This document shows, in pieces, positions 1 through 8,374 of a stretch of 32,714 nucleotides of DNA. The notes under the pieces are model-generated. The model did no database searches and was not told where the DNA came from. It saw nothing but the letters and a program-made list of their open reading frames with translations. The stretch comes from a bacterium (GTDB lineage Bacteria; Bacteroidota; Bacteroidia; Chitinophagales; Chitinophagaceae). The stretch spans positions 1-32,714 of the forward strand of contig DAHXOZ010000016.1 in NCBI GenBank assembly GCA_027364635.1, read 5' to 3'. A program made the translations under genes and the position numbers. How positions within the stretch are numbered: position 1 is the stretch's first letter; every line of letters begins with the position of its first letter.

Positions 1-19
1 ATGGTCAATATGATGATGA

Positions 20-814
20 TTACACCCCATCAGTCAGAATTCTTTTTGACAACGAACCTGAAAATAAAAAAACAACAATTGCAAGGGCAAGTGGCACATC
101 AATATTGATATTCTTTTGTTGTAAACCTTTAAAAGCTGATTTAAAAATGGCACTTGCACTGTAAAATAAAACCGGTAATGACAAACCAAAAATAAGCCAG
201 GAAAAAGTTTGCTTCAGCCCTTGCTCATCAATCAATCCGTGCGAAAAATATTCAGGGAAACTGAGCATCATTATATTGCTAAAGCAAAAGCCGGCAATGC
301 CAATTTTATAAAGTTGTTTTCTGTCGAATTTTATTCCTTTTTTTTCTTTTGAATCATTCAGACTGATAAATGGTTCGTAGCCGATAAACGCAAGCAGCTC
401 CACTACTTTGCGCAGTGAAATCATTTTTTCATTAAAACTGATAAAGACTTCCTTGCGTTGAAAATTGGTTTGAGAACTGATAATTCCTTCATTAATGCGA
501 TGCAGGTTTTCCAATAAAAAAATACAGGACGAACAATGTATTTGTGGCAACGAAAAAGTTACATTGGTTTGTGTGTCGCTTTTAAAACTTACTAACTTTT
601 GTATTACGGATTCATCTTCGAGATAGGCAAATCTTTCACTGGCAAATTTGCCTTTTACTTTTATTCCCGGGTTTTTATCAAAATTATAGTAGCTGCATAA
701 ATTGTTTTCGTTCAACAATAAATACACCTGGCGGCACCCCTGGCAACAGAAATTTTTATCGCCTTCAGTAATTAAAGTGATACAATCATCGCCACAATGG
801 TAGCAGTTGGTCAT
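20..814 (-). CDS. ccoI: CcoI/FixI-type copper-translocating P-type ATPase, N-terminal part only
   Basis: The protein matches the N-terminal third of the copper P-type ATPases that supply cbb3 cytochrome oxidase. In order it shows a Cys-rich metal-binding segment (CYHCGDDC, then FCCQGC), a heavy-metal-associated domain with CSSC at about residues 90-155, and three hydrophobic segments ending in NIDVPLALAIVV, which is typical of the family. I chose the ATG at 814 rather than the track start at 862, because the family pattern begins at MTNCYHCG and an A-rich stretch precedes it. Only about 264 codons are present, against roughly 800 in the family. The frame closes with TAA 18 bases from the window edge, and the last 14 residues do not resemble the expected continuation. 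It is either a broken gene or a contig-end frameshift at a GGGG run. The catalytic DKTGT region is absent here. Identity is fairly sure; intactness is not. Confidence 0.8.
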   Translation of the reverse strand: MTNCYHCGDDCITLITEGDKNFCCQGCRQVYLLLNENNLCSYYNFDKNPGIKVKGKFASERFAYLEDESVIQKLVSFKSDTQTNVTFSLPQIHCSSCIFLLENLHRINEGIISSQTNFQRKEVFISFNEKMISLRKVVELLAFIGYEPFISLNDSKEKKGIKFDRKQLYKIGIAGFCFSNIMMLSFPEYFSHGLIDEQGLKQTFSWLIFGLSLPVLFYSASAIFKSAFKGLQQKNINIDVPLALAIVVFLFSGSLSKRILTDGV

Positions 815-971
815 TTCTTTTTTTATAGTGTTGAAATCTTTTCTTTTTAAGGAAAGAAACAAAAATACCAGTGATATAAAACGAATAATATGAGCAAGAT
901 CAGTCTGGTGGATGATATTGGTTGGTAGTACAACATTATCCCTTGGTTAACTTTGATAAACAGGCTTTTAT

Positions 972-1003
972 AGTAAACAAACAATTTTTAAAGATTTTTA
1001 TTT
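972..1003 (+). repeat. Bipartite intergenic motif, copy 1
   Basis: AGTAAACAAACAA (972-984), 9 nt, then ATTTTTATTT (994-1003). It lies in the divergent spacer between the ccoI fragment and the DUF302 operon, about 90 bp before the DUF302 start. Four other copies occur in this window (see findings). The function is unknown; a protein-binding site is one possibility. Confidence 0.6.
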
Positions 1004-1093
1004 AAAGATAAAAGTTAAGGCTCTGTAACATAAGTAGCCGAATAAAAGATGGGCCTTTAGCAATTTTGCATTAGTAATTAAATAAAAAAAAGC

Positions 1094-1480
1094 ATGAGTT
1101 ATTATTTTTCAAAAACCGTAAATAAAGATTTTGATGCAGCCATAGCGCACGTAACCGAAGAACTTAAAAAAGAAGGTTTTGGTGTACTTACTCAAATTGA
1201 TGTGCAGGATACTTTAAAGAAGAAGTTGGATGTGGATTTTAAGAAATACCGCATTCTTGGTGCCTGTAATCCAAATTTTGCTTACCAGGCATTACAATCA
1301 GCAGATAAGATCGGGACGATGCTTCCTTGCAACGTGATCGTTGAGGAAAATATAGATGGAAGCGTCGAAGTTAGCGCTGTAGATCCGGTTGCCTCAATGT
1401 CAGGTGTAAAAAATGATTCTCTTGGCGCCGTTGCTAACCAGGTGCGTGAAAAATTACAAAGAGTGATAAATAATCTTTGA
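1094..1480 (+). CDS. DUF302 family protein
   Basis: This 128-residue protein matches the DUF302 family over its whole length. It has the typical YYFSKTV start, a G-F-GVLTQIDVQ-T-K strand-helix pattern, and the conserved ILGACNP-FAYQAL segment followed by MLPCNV. No signal peptide is visible, so it should be cytoplasmic. The biochemical function of the family is not established. It is often found beside sulfur, persulfide and redox genes. Here it is the first gene of a close plus-strand series with DUF2892, OsmC and a Cys-rich small membrane protein (gaps of about 20-32 bp), which suggests one transcript and a role in thiol or reactive-sulfur chemistry. That role is inferred from context only. 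Confidence 0.88.
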   Translation: MSYYFSKTVNKDFDAAIAHVTEELKKEGFGVLTQIDVQDTLKKKLDVDFKKYRILGACNPNFAYQALQSADKIGTMLPCNVIVEENIDGSVEVSAVDPVASMSGVKNDSLGAVANQVREKLQRVINNL

Positions 1481-1511
1481 TCTTAGTTCATTTAAAATAT
1501 ATATAAACAAA

Positions 1512-1724
1512 ATGAAAGCAAATCTCGGAATGGTTGACAAGGTCGTAAGGATACTTGCGGCAGTCGCAATCGGTATACTGTATTTCATGAATGTGATTAC
1601 AGGCACAACAGCAATAGTACTTTTAATTGTTGCTATAATTTTAGTTCTCACCAGCTTAATAAGTTTTTGCCCGATCTATTATTTGCTCGGCATTAAAACA
1701 AGAAAAAAATCAATTCAATCATAA
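1512..1724 (+). CDS. DUF2892 (YgaP-type) small membrane protein
   Basis: This 70-residue protein begins MKANLGMVDKVVRILAAVAIG and has two hydrophobic segments (about residues 10-27 and 33-50), followed by the SFCPIYYLLGI motif and a basic tail. That is the DUF2892 inner-membrane domain, which in E. coli YgaP is fused to a rhodanese. No rhodanese domain is attached here. Second gene of the DUF302 operon. The exact role is unknown; a part in sulfur handling at the membrane is inferred from relatives and neighbours. Confidence 0.85.
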   Translation: MKANLGMVDKVVRILAAVAIGILYFMNVITGTTAIVLLIVAIILVLTSLISFCPIYYLLGIKTRKKSIQS

Positions 1725-1744
1725 TAAAAAATTTAATTAAAGTC

Positions 1745-2206
1745 ATGGCACACGAAGTTGAAGTACAATGGATGGGTAAAATGCAGTTTAATGCATTGGT
1801 AAACGGGCATACAGTTATAATGGACGGGCCGGAAAAAGTAGGGGGAGAAGATAACGGGCCTATTCCTAAACCATTTGTTTTAACCGCTCTTGCCGGTTGC
1901 ACCGGTATGGATGTAGCGGCAATTTTAAGAAAAGCACAAAAGGAAGTGAATGATTTTGATATGAAAGTTACCGGTGAAATCAGTAAAACTGCCCCTATTC
2001 AATATACCTCGATTCATATAATTTACGATTTTAAAGGTCCGGAGGAAAACAAAGAAGCCGCCTTGAAAGCTGTTACTGATTCACAGGAAAAATATTGTGG
2101 TGTGAGTAGCATGTTGAAGAAAGCTTTGCCTGTAACCTGGGAAGTAAATTATAATGGTGTCCAGGTTTTCAACAATAAAGAAGAAGAAATAGCAGAATTG
2201 GCTTAA
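1745..2206 (+). CDS. OsmC/Ohr family protein
   Basis: This 153-residue protein has the OsmC fold pattern: an N-terminal strand region (HEVEVQWMGKMQFNA), the PKPFVLTALAGCTGMDVAAIL helix carrying the first conserved Cys (GCTGMD), and the second conserved Cys in EKYCGVSSML, before the closing strand ALPVTWEVNYNG. Family members of known function are Cys-based peroxidases acting on organic hydroperoxides, and both redox Cys positions are present here. It sits 20 bp after the DUF2892 gene in the same operon. Whether the substrate is a hydroperoxide or a sulfur species cannot be told from sequence. Confidence 0.9.
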   Translation: MAHEVEVQWMGKMQFNALVNGHTVIMDGPEKVGGEDNGPIPKPFVLTALAGCTGMDVAAILRKAQKEVNDFDMKVTGEISKTAPIQYTSIHIIYDFKGPEENKEAALKAVTDSQEKYCGVSSMLKKALPVTWEVNYNGVQVFNNKEEEIAELA

Positions 2207-2232
2207 ATTTCATTTTTTCTAAAGTACTATAT

Positions 2233-2484
2233 ATGGAAACTATTAAGGAAACATTATTTTCTAACTGGAATTTTATGCGTTGGGTGAGACTGGCATTAGG
2301 CATCGTAGCAGGAATTCAGGCAATACAGTTTCATGATACATTGCTAGGTTTTTTGTCTGTGTTCCTGCTCTTTCAATCTCTTACCAATACCGGTTGTTGC
2401 GGAGCAGGGGGGTGTGCTGTTCCAAGATCCACAAAAATTGAAAAGCATCAGGAAATTGAATTTGAGGAAGTAGAAGATAAATAA
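2233..2484 (+). CDS. Small Cys-rich membrane protein (Bacteroidota type, GCCGAGGC motif)
   Basis: This 83-residue protein has the pattern NWNFMRWVRLALGIVAG, two hydrophobic segments (about residues 15-50), the cysteine cluster GCCGAGGC at about residues 54-61, and an acidic tail (EIEFEEVEDK). I recognise this as a recurring small membrane protein of Bacteroidota, related in outline to DUF2892 proteins, with no experimentally known role that I can name. The clustered Cys residues suggest metal or sulfur binding (inference). It is the last gene of the DUF302 operon. Its last 37 bp overlap the end of the convergent minus-strand 617-codon gene. Confidence 0.8.
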   Translation: METIKETLFSNWNFMRWVRLALGIVAGIQAIQFHDTLLGFLSVFLLFQSLTNTGCCGAGGCAVPRSTKIEKHQEIEFEEVEDK

Positions 2485-4301
2485 GAATCATTTTGCAAAA
2501 TGCGACCTTCAAAAAGCTGGTCCAATTGTGATTCAGCTTCAGAAAGCCCGTAATAAAATTTTTCTCCAATGTCATCTAATATTGGGTTAGAAGAACTTGC
2601 CATATCCCTGTAATATTTAATTCCATTCTTTAATTGTTCATAAAAGGAATGGTAGTATTTATTTCTCTTAGGATTTTCGGCAGAAACAGGCTCATTGATT
2701 AACTGCTCCTTTAGGTAACTGATATAAATAACCAGTTCATTAATAAACATGTGAGGCCTGTTGTTATCTTCAATAATATCAGCTCTTCCATAAATATGAT
2801 CGGTCATTTCTTTTAGCGAAACTTTTTTAGAAAAGTAAGCAATATTAGGGCCGGGGCAAATGGTTACTGAGGTAAGGTTTTTTATAAATGGTTGTTCATA
2901 TTTAGTAGCTGCGGCATTACTTAAGCCGATGCAAAGGCATTCTTTTTCCTGCACCTCTTTTAGTTGCTGTTCATATTCATTTAGCGGTAAATTCAACGAT
3001 TTTAATTGATTTATTTTTAGCTTCTGGTATTTCGAAGATGCAGTGCAGATTGGTTCATCCGTGAATTCAGTATTGTTCACTAAATGCCTTTCTGTGCAAG
3101 GGCTTCCCGGCTTCCCTCTTTCAATTCTTTCCTTTTTTTCAATGTCGGAAGTGGTACCTTTTAAATAATGAAAAGGAACTCCCAATGGAGAATTTTTACT
3201 TAAAAATAAGTCACCTTGTTTGGCTTTTTCCAATTTTTCCATCGTAGAATTGTCAACCGTAGTAGCCTCCGGCACCAATAAAAAAGGCGTGCCCCAGCCT
3301 GTGCTGTCTATTTGATAATAATCCTGTAATAATTTCGATTCTTTGTAAGTGCCAATGCCGCCCTGTACTGTTATTTTTATTGGAGGAGGGGTATCAAAGG
3401 TTTTGGCTGATCTTACTTGTAATGCTTTATTATAGAGTTCAAATAACGAGAGCGAAAGTTCTTCTCTTTTCATTTTAAATTCTTCCAAAATGGGGCCCAT
3501 TAAATATCCTTCCGTTGCAAACGCATGGCCTCCACAGTTTAATCCTGATTCTATTCTGAATTCACTTACCCATTTACCTTTTTTAGCCAGGTATTTTCCC
3601 TGGATCAATGCAGAGCGGTAATCACTTACTTTGATTACAATTTTCTTTTCAAATTCGCCATCATCATTCGCATCAAATTCGCTGAGTTTTTCCAGGTAAT
3701 TATATAACCGGGGGTTGAGCCCGGCAGAAAAGATTAAAGAAGAATTTTTGAGGTTACTCTTTGCATATCCTTTTAAAGCAGCTAAAGCATCTGAACCATT
3801 TTCGACCAAATTTCCTTGTTTACTGTAATTGTCTTTATCAAGCTTCGTCATGATGTTAACATCAATACTTCCGGGAAGGATTTGATTTTTGAGAATTTCT
3901 ACGAGCTTTTCTTTTTCAGCTATATCTGTTGTTCCGGTCAGTTGCCTGTATAGCTGTTTCAACTTTCCGTCCTCAGGAAGCATTTCAAAATATTTTACAA
4001 TATCTGATCCATTTTCAAAAACCGAATTTTTTAATTTTTCTATTTGTTCGGATACGATCCGGCCAACGAGGTTGAGGTAATCCGTAATCCTTTTTTCACG
4101 ATAATTTTCTTCTCTTGTGCTTATAGGGAAATAAGTTTCATTAATTAAAGGATAATAATGTTTACGCATCATTTCTGTCAACCGGTCTTCCATTATAGAA
4201 ATGGCTGATGAAATCCCATATCGGGCTACTTTTATGGGAGAATCAATAGTAAAAGCCAATCCCATTACAGGGATGTGGAAATTGTGTGGTGATGAATTCA
4301 T
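2448..4301 (-). CDS. Conserved 617-residue protein with nitronate-monooxygenase/PfaD-like TIM-barrel features
   Basis: I do not know an assigned function. The N-terminus (IPVMGLAFTIDSPIKVARYG) resembles the opening of nitronate monooxygenase and PfaD-type flavin barrels. ESGLNCGGHAF (about 251-261) resembles their E-GGH segment, and QGGIGT (313-318) followed by GWGTPFLLVPEA (335-346) resembles their phosphate-binding end. Large insertions separate these pieces, so the protein is nearly twice the usual length. Five cysteines lie in the C-terminal half (C402, C419, C455, C457, C482), which could bind a metal or cluster. No signal peptide or membrane helix is visible. It lies 115 bp downstream of hemA on the same strand, so co-transcription is possible. 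Its 3' end overlaps the convergent small membrane gene by 37 bp. The ORF is certain; the barrel assignment is an inference. Confidence 0.75.
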   Translation of the reverse strand: MNSSPHNFHIPVMGLAFTIDSPIKVARYGISSAISIMEDRLTEMMRKHYYPLINETYFPISTREENYREKRITDYLNLVGRIVSEQIEKLKNSVFENGSDIVKYFEMLPEDGKLKQLYRQLTGTTDIAEKEKLVEILKNQILPGSIDVNIMTKLDKDNYSKQGNLVENGSDALAALKGYAKSNLKNSSLIFSAGLNPRLYNYLEKLSEFDANDDGEFEKKIVIKVSDYRSALIQGKYLAKKGKWVSEFRIESGLNCGGHAFATEGYLMGPILEEFKMKREELSLSLFELYNKALQVRSAKTFDTPPPIKITVQGGIGTYKESKLLQDYYQIDSTGWGTPFLLVPEATTVDNSTMEKLEKAKQGDLFLSKNSPLGVPFHYLKGTTSDIEKKERIERGKPGSPCTERHLVNNTEFTDEPICTASSKYQKLKINQLKSLNLPLNEYEQQLKEVQEKECLCIGLSNAAATKYEQPFIKNLTSVTICPGPNIAYFSKKVSLKEMTDHIYGRADIIEDNNRPHMFINELVIYISYLKEQLINEPVSAENPKRNKYYHSFYEQLKNGIKYYRDMASSSNPILDDIGEKFYYGLSEAESQLDQLFEGRILQNDSYLSSTSSNSIS

Positions 4302-4415
4302 GGTTGATGTGAAGCGGCGATTATTGTTATAGTATTAATTAAATTATCCTGGTAAGCCGCCAGGAATCACATTCTTATTATTCTTAATTGCCGATTTATA
4401 TTTCCGCTATAAATA

Positions 4416-5636
4416 TTAATTGACCAAGACAAGATTTTTTTCAAGGTAGCTGTTTATCGCGTTAATGCATTCACAACCTTTATTCTTTGAGTGCTTTAAT
4501 TCAAGTGCAAGGGAAGCTACCGCTTTATGTATTTTTTCTTTATCCTCTTCAATTTGGTATGCCTCATTTAATTCAAGCAACTGCGATTTTACTTTTTGTA
4601 TTAATGGGCTATTGGCCTGTTGCCGATGCCAGTCTTCCAGGTCATTTAAGGTGTCATTAATTATTTTTAAAGCTTTAGGTACTTCAGCTTCTCTTGCAGA
4701 AATGGTTTCGTCAAGAATCAATGAAACCTCATCCACATCCATCAGTGTGATTCCCTGTATATTTTTTATAGCCGGATCTGCATTTTGGGGTGATGAAAGA
4801 TCAAGTACCAGCCTTGATTTTTCAGAAACGAAATAGGAGGGAACCACAATGTGATTTTCAGAAGAAGAACTTACCATTATAACATCAGCATCATTGCAAG
4901 CTGAAGCTAAATTTTTGTAGGCAACAAAACCTGCATCATATTTCTCAGCAAGCAGGTAAGCTTTTTCATCGGTTCTGTTACAAAATGAAATGCTGGCCCC
5001 TGGCAAATAATCCTTTAGATTTTTTGCAATTTGATTTCCAAATTTTCCTGTTCCGATTAATAGTACTTTTTTATTTCTTAAATTTTTGATTTTTTCTTTG
5101 ATGATCTGGATTGCTGCATAAGAAACTGAAACGGTTCCTGAACTGAGTTTTGTTTTTGTTTTGATTTCTTTTGAGGCCTGTAAGGCAAAATTGATTACCC
5201 GTTCCATGAAACTGTTAAGACCGCCACTTTCTTTTGCAAGCCTGGCAGAATATTTTAATTGCGATAAGATTTCATAATCACCGATAATCTGAGAATCCAG
5301 TCCGGAAGCGACTTTCAATAAATGTTCTATGGCCGCCCGTCCGTTGTAAACATAACCTTGCATCGCAAAATCTTTGGGGTCGCCATGGGTATAACTGCAA
5401 AGCAGGTCTGTTAGTTCCCGGGGATCATCGCAAATTCCGTAAAGCTCTGTTCTGTTGCAGGTTGAAAGAACGAGGCATCCCTTTACTTTTTTAGAGATTG
5501 CTTCCTGTATCAGGTTAACTGACTGCTCGGGTGCAATAGAAAATTTTCCCCGGATGCTTATATCGCTTTTCCGGTAATTGATTCCAACTATGCTAAAATT
5601 TTGTAAGGAGCTATTAAAATCGTTTGTGAAATTCAT
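4416..5636 (-). CDS. hemA: Glutamyl-tRNA reductase
   Basis: HemA reduces glutamyl-tRNA to glutamate-1-semialdehyde with NADPH, the first step of C5 tetrapyrrole synthesis in the cytoplasm. The 406-residue protein has the catalytic segment LSTCNRTELYG with the nucleophile at about Cys60. The conserved HLLKVASGLDSQIIGDYEIL region follows, where the family usually has GEPQI, so GDYEI is a Bacteroidota-like variant. A Rossmann NADPH site (VLLIGTGKFGNQIAKNL, about 190-207) and the C-terminal helical dimerisation part come next. The length is normal. No other hem genes lie beside it. A TATTTTTG element sits 11 bp before the start and may be its promoter. The divergent neighbour is a cation ATPase. 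Confidence 0.96.
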   Translation of the reverse strand: MNFTNDFNSSLQNFSIVGINYRKSDISIRGKFSIAPEQSVNLIQEAISKKVKGCLVLSTCNRTELYGICDDPRELTDLLCSYTHGDPKDFAMQGYVYNGRAAIEHLLKVASGLDSQIIGDYEILSQLKYSARLAKESGGLNSFMERVINFALQASKEIKTKTKLSSGTVSVSYAAIQIIKEKIKNLRNKKVLLIGTGKFGNQIAKNLKDYLPGASISFCNRTDEKAYLLAEKYDAGFVAYKNLASACNDADVIMVSSSSENHIVVPSYFVSEKSRLVLDLSSPQNADPAIKNIQGITLMDVDEVSLILDETISAREAEVPKALKIINDTLNDLEDWHRQQANSPLIQKVKSQLLELNEAYQIEEDKEKIHKAVASLALELKHSKNKGCECINAINSYLEKNLVLVN

Positions 5637-5647
5637 TCTCTTTAATT

Positions 5648-5655
5648 CAAAAATA
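5648..5655 (-). promoter_or_regulatory. Candidate hemA -7 element (TATTTTTG)
   Basis: TATTTTTG on the minus strand matches the Bacteroidota -7 consensus TAnnTTTG exactly and would place a start of transcription just before the hemA ATG. I see no good -33 TTTG at the usual spacing, and the region is AT-rich, so chance is a real alternative. Confidence 0.35.
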
Positions 5656-5839
5656 TTTTCAAAGTGGTTTAGAAACTGTTTTCATATAAATAAATACGAA
5701 TAAGCAAATTTCATCGGTATCGGTTTCGAAAAAAAGAATAACTGTCATTTCCAAATATGAGCCTCCTCATGTTTTTATCCTTTATTGGAAGTACATTTAT
5801 TATTAATTAAATTTTTTAAAATTTGAAACTGAGCTATAT

Positions 5840-8341
5840 ATGTCCAAGCTTCCCATTGATATAAAGGGGCTTTCAGATGAGCAGGTTGTGCTTTCCAGAA
5901 AGCAACACGGGAAAAATGAATTGGATCAATCTTCTAAAAGTCCTTTTATAGCTGCCTTGCTTGATACACTTAAGGAGCCGATGCTCATTCTATTATTTGC
6001 AGCGGGTATTCTCTATTTAGTCTCAGGCGACAAAGGAGATGCCATATTTATGCTTTCGGCCATCGTATTGGTTTCTGCTATTTCTCTTTACCAGGATTCA
6101 AGAAGCCGCAATGCGCTTGCGGCTTTGAAGCAACTTTCCCAGCCGCAAACCAAAGTAATAAGAAACGGAATGATTTCTTCCATCATCAGCAAAGAGGTGG
6201 TGGTGGATGACGCTATTATTGTTGAAGAAGGAAGTTTGATAACTGCCGATGCAGAAATTATTTATTCAAATGATTTTACCGTAAATGAATCGATTCTTAC
6301 AGGTGAATCATTTGCAGTAGAAAAGTTTGTAAATGAAAATAATAAGATCTTCAGCGGCACTTTGGTCACCAGCGGAATGGCTATCGCACGGGTAACCAAA
6401 GTGGGTAATGCGACTGAACTGGGAAGGATTGGAAGTTCTCTAAAAAATATTGAAGAAGAAAAAACGCCACTCCAGATCCAGATAAGAAATTTTGTGAAAA
6501 AGATGGCCATCCTAGGATTAATCGTTTTTCTGATAGTATGGGGTTTTAATTTTTTTCAATCCCGAAGCCTGGTGAATAGTTTATTAAAAGCATTGACATT
6601 GGCCATGTCTGTTTTGCCTGAAGAAATTCCGGTTGCCTTTACCACTTTTATGGCGTTGGGTGCCTGGCGACTTATGAAGATGGGAATCATAGTAAAGCAA
6701 ACAAAAACAGTGGAAACGCTTGGAAGTGCTACGGTAATTTGCGTAGACAAAACCGGCACTATCACTGAAAATAAAATGCAACTTGCCGGCTTGTATGTTT
6801 TTGAAAAAGATCATTTATACCTGGATTCGCAGGAAGATAAAGAAGCTGTGTTGGATTTAATTACTACGGCTATGTGGGCAAGCGAACCATTACCCTTTGA
6901 CCCGATGGAAAAAGCTTTACATGAAGCTTATAAGGGAATAGTCTCCGCCGATGAGCGCCCCGGGTATAAAATGATACATGAATATCCGTTGGCAGGCCGT
7001 CCGCCCATGATGACCCATCTTTTTGAAAACAAAAACGGGAACCGGGTAATTGCTGCCAAAGGAGCTGCTGAAAAAGTTTTGTCTGTTTGTGAACTGGCGG
7101 AAGATGAAAAAGCAAAAATTGTTCGCCAGGAGCAAGCTTTGTCAGCACAAGGTTACCGCGTTTTAGGAGTAGCACATGCTTCTTTTCCCGGAAACGATTT
7201 TCCAAAAGAACAGGAGAATTTTAATTTTCAATTCATTGGTTTGGTGTCTTTTTATGATCCTCCGAAAAAGAACATTGAAGTTGTATTTGATAGTTTTTAT
7301 AAGGCAGGAATTAATGTAAAGATCATCACGGGTGATAATAAAGCTACCACCGAAACGATTGCAAGGCAGGTGGGCTTCAGGGGGGCTGAAGATGCGTTGG
7401 ACGGAGCAGAATTAATGAATTTCTCTGACCAGGATCTGCAGGAAAATGTAATGAGAATCAATATTTTTACAAGAATGTTTCCCGAGGCAAAACTTAAAAT
7501 AATAACAGCTTTAAAAAATCGCCAGCAAATTGTAGCAATGACCGGCGATGGTGTAAATGATGCGCCTGCACTTAAAGCAGCCAACATCGGAATTGCCATG
7601 GGCGAAAAAGGTTCGGATATTGCAAAAAGCGCGTCATCACTTGTATTAGCCGATGACGACCTTGGAAAAATGGTAGACGCAATTGCCATGGGAAGAAGAA
7701 TTTACAGTAACCTTAAAAAGGCGATTCAATATATAATATCCATCCACATTCCGATCATTTTAACGGTGCTTTTACCGCTGGTTTTTGGCTGGATATATCC
7801 GGCAGTTTTTACGCCGGTTCATGTTATATTTCTCGAGCTGATTATGGGGCCAACCTGTTCAATCATTTATGAAAACGAGCCAATAGAAGCCAATCTTATG
7901 CAACAGAAACCACGTCCTTTTACCAATACTTTCCTTTCATGGAAAGAGTTGCAGTTAAGTATTTTGCAGGGAATTGTTATTACTGCGGGAACGTTAGGCA
8001 TTTACCAATTTGCTGTTTCAAAAGGATATGATGAAGAGCTGACCAGGACAATGGTTTTTACCACACTAATCATTGCCAATATCTTTCTTTCTTTGGTAAA
8101 TCGTTCGTTTTATTATTCATTATTTACAACGCTTCGCTATAAAAACTATTTATTAATACTCATCATTTTTGTGACGATCCTGATGCTCGCTTTGATGATA
8201 TCTATTCCGGGAATTATTGGTTTTTTCAAGTTTGAAAAATTACTTTTTAACCAATTGCTGGTTTGCATTTTAGTTGGCTTTGTTTCTGTGATCTGGATCG
8301 AAGTTTATAAATACTTCAAACGCCTCAAGGCTGCCAGTTGA
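5840..8341 (+). CDS. P2-type cation-transporting ATPase
   Basis: This 833-residue ion pump has the actuator motif TGES (about 154), the phosphorylation motif DKTGTIT (D near residue 303), TGDN in the P domain and MTGDGVNDAPALKAANIGIAMG with a complete hinge. The N-terminal cation-ATPase domain and ten or so membrane segments are present, so it should be active. The M4 site reads PEEIP, keeping the acidic ligand of calcium pumps. M6 reads ELIMGPTCSIIYENEP instead of the N--TD pattern of SERCA-like pumps, so calcium cannot be assumed. There is no N-terminal metal-binding domain, so a heavy-metal role is unlikely. It is followed after 33 bp by a patatin gene on the same strand. Confidence 0.93.
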   Translation: MSKLPIDIKGLSDEQVVLSRKQHGKNELDQSSKSPFIAALLDTLKEPMLILLFAAGILYLVSGDKGDAIFMLSAIVLVSAISLYQDSRSRNALAALKQLSQPQTKVIRNGMISSIISKEVVVDDAIIVEEGSLITADAEIIYSNDFTVNESILTGESFAVEKFVNENNKIFSGTLVTSGMAIARVTKVGNATELGRIGSSLKNIEEEKTPLQIQIRNFVKKMAILGLIVFLIVWGFNFFQSRSLVNSLLKALTLAMSVLPEEIPVAFTTFMALGAWRLMKMGIIVKQTKTVETLGSATVICVDKTGTITENKMQLAGLYVFEKDHLYLDSQEDKEAVLDLITTAMWASEPLPFDPMEKALHEAYKGIVSADERPGYKMIHEYPLAGRPPMMTHLFENKNGNRVIAAKGAAEKVLSVCELAEDEKAKIVRQEQALSAQGYRVLGVAHASFPGNDFPKEQENFNFQFIGLVSFYDPPKKNIEVVFDSFYKAGINVKIITGDNKATTETIARQVGFRGAEDALDGAELMNFSDQDLQENVMRINIFTRMFPEAKLKIITALKNRQQIVAMTGDGVNDAPALKAANIGIAMGEKGSDIAKSASSLVLADDDLGKMVDAIAMGRRIYSNLKKAIQYIISIHIPIILTVLLPLVFGWIYPAVFTPVHVIFLELIMGPTCSIIYENEPIEANLMQQKPRPFTNTFLSWKELQLSILQGIVITAGTLGIYQFAVSKGYDEELTRTMVFTTLIIANIFLSLVNRSFYYSLFTTLRYKNYLLILIIFVTILMLALMISIPGIIGFFKFEKLLFNQLLVCILVGFVSVIWIEVYKYFKRLKAAS

Positions 8342-8374
8342 GAAAATGAATGAGTCTTTTAATTTTATAAAAAA

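Noticed and set aside
4347-4365. TCCTGG/CCAGGA hairpin after hemA as a terminator
   Set aside because: The stem is only 6 bp and no T-tract follows on either strand.
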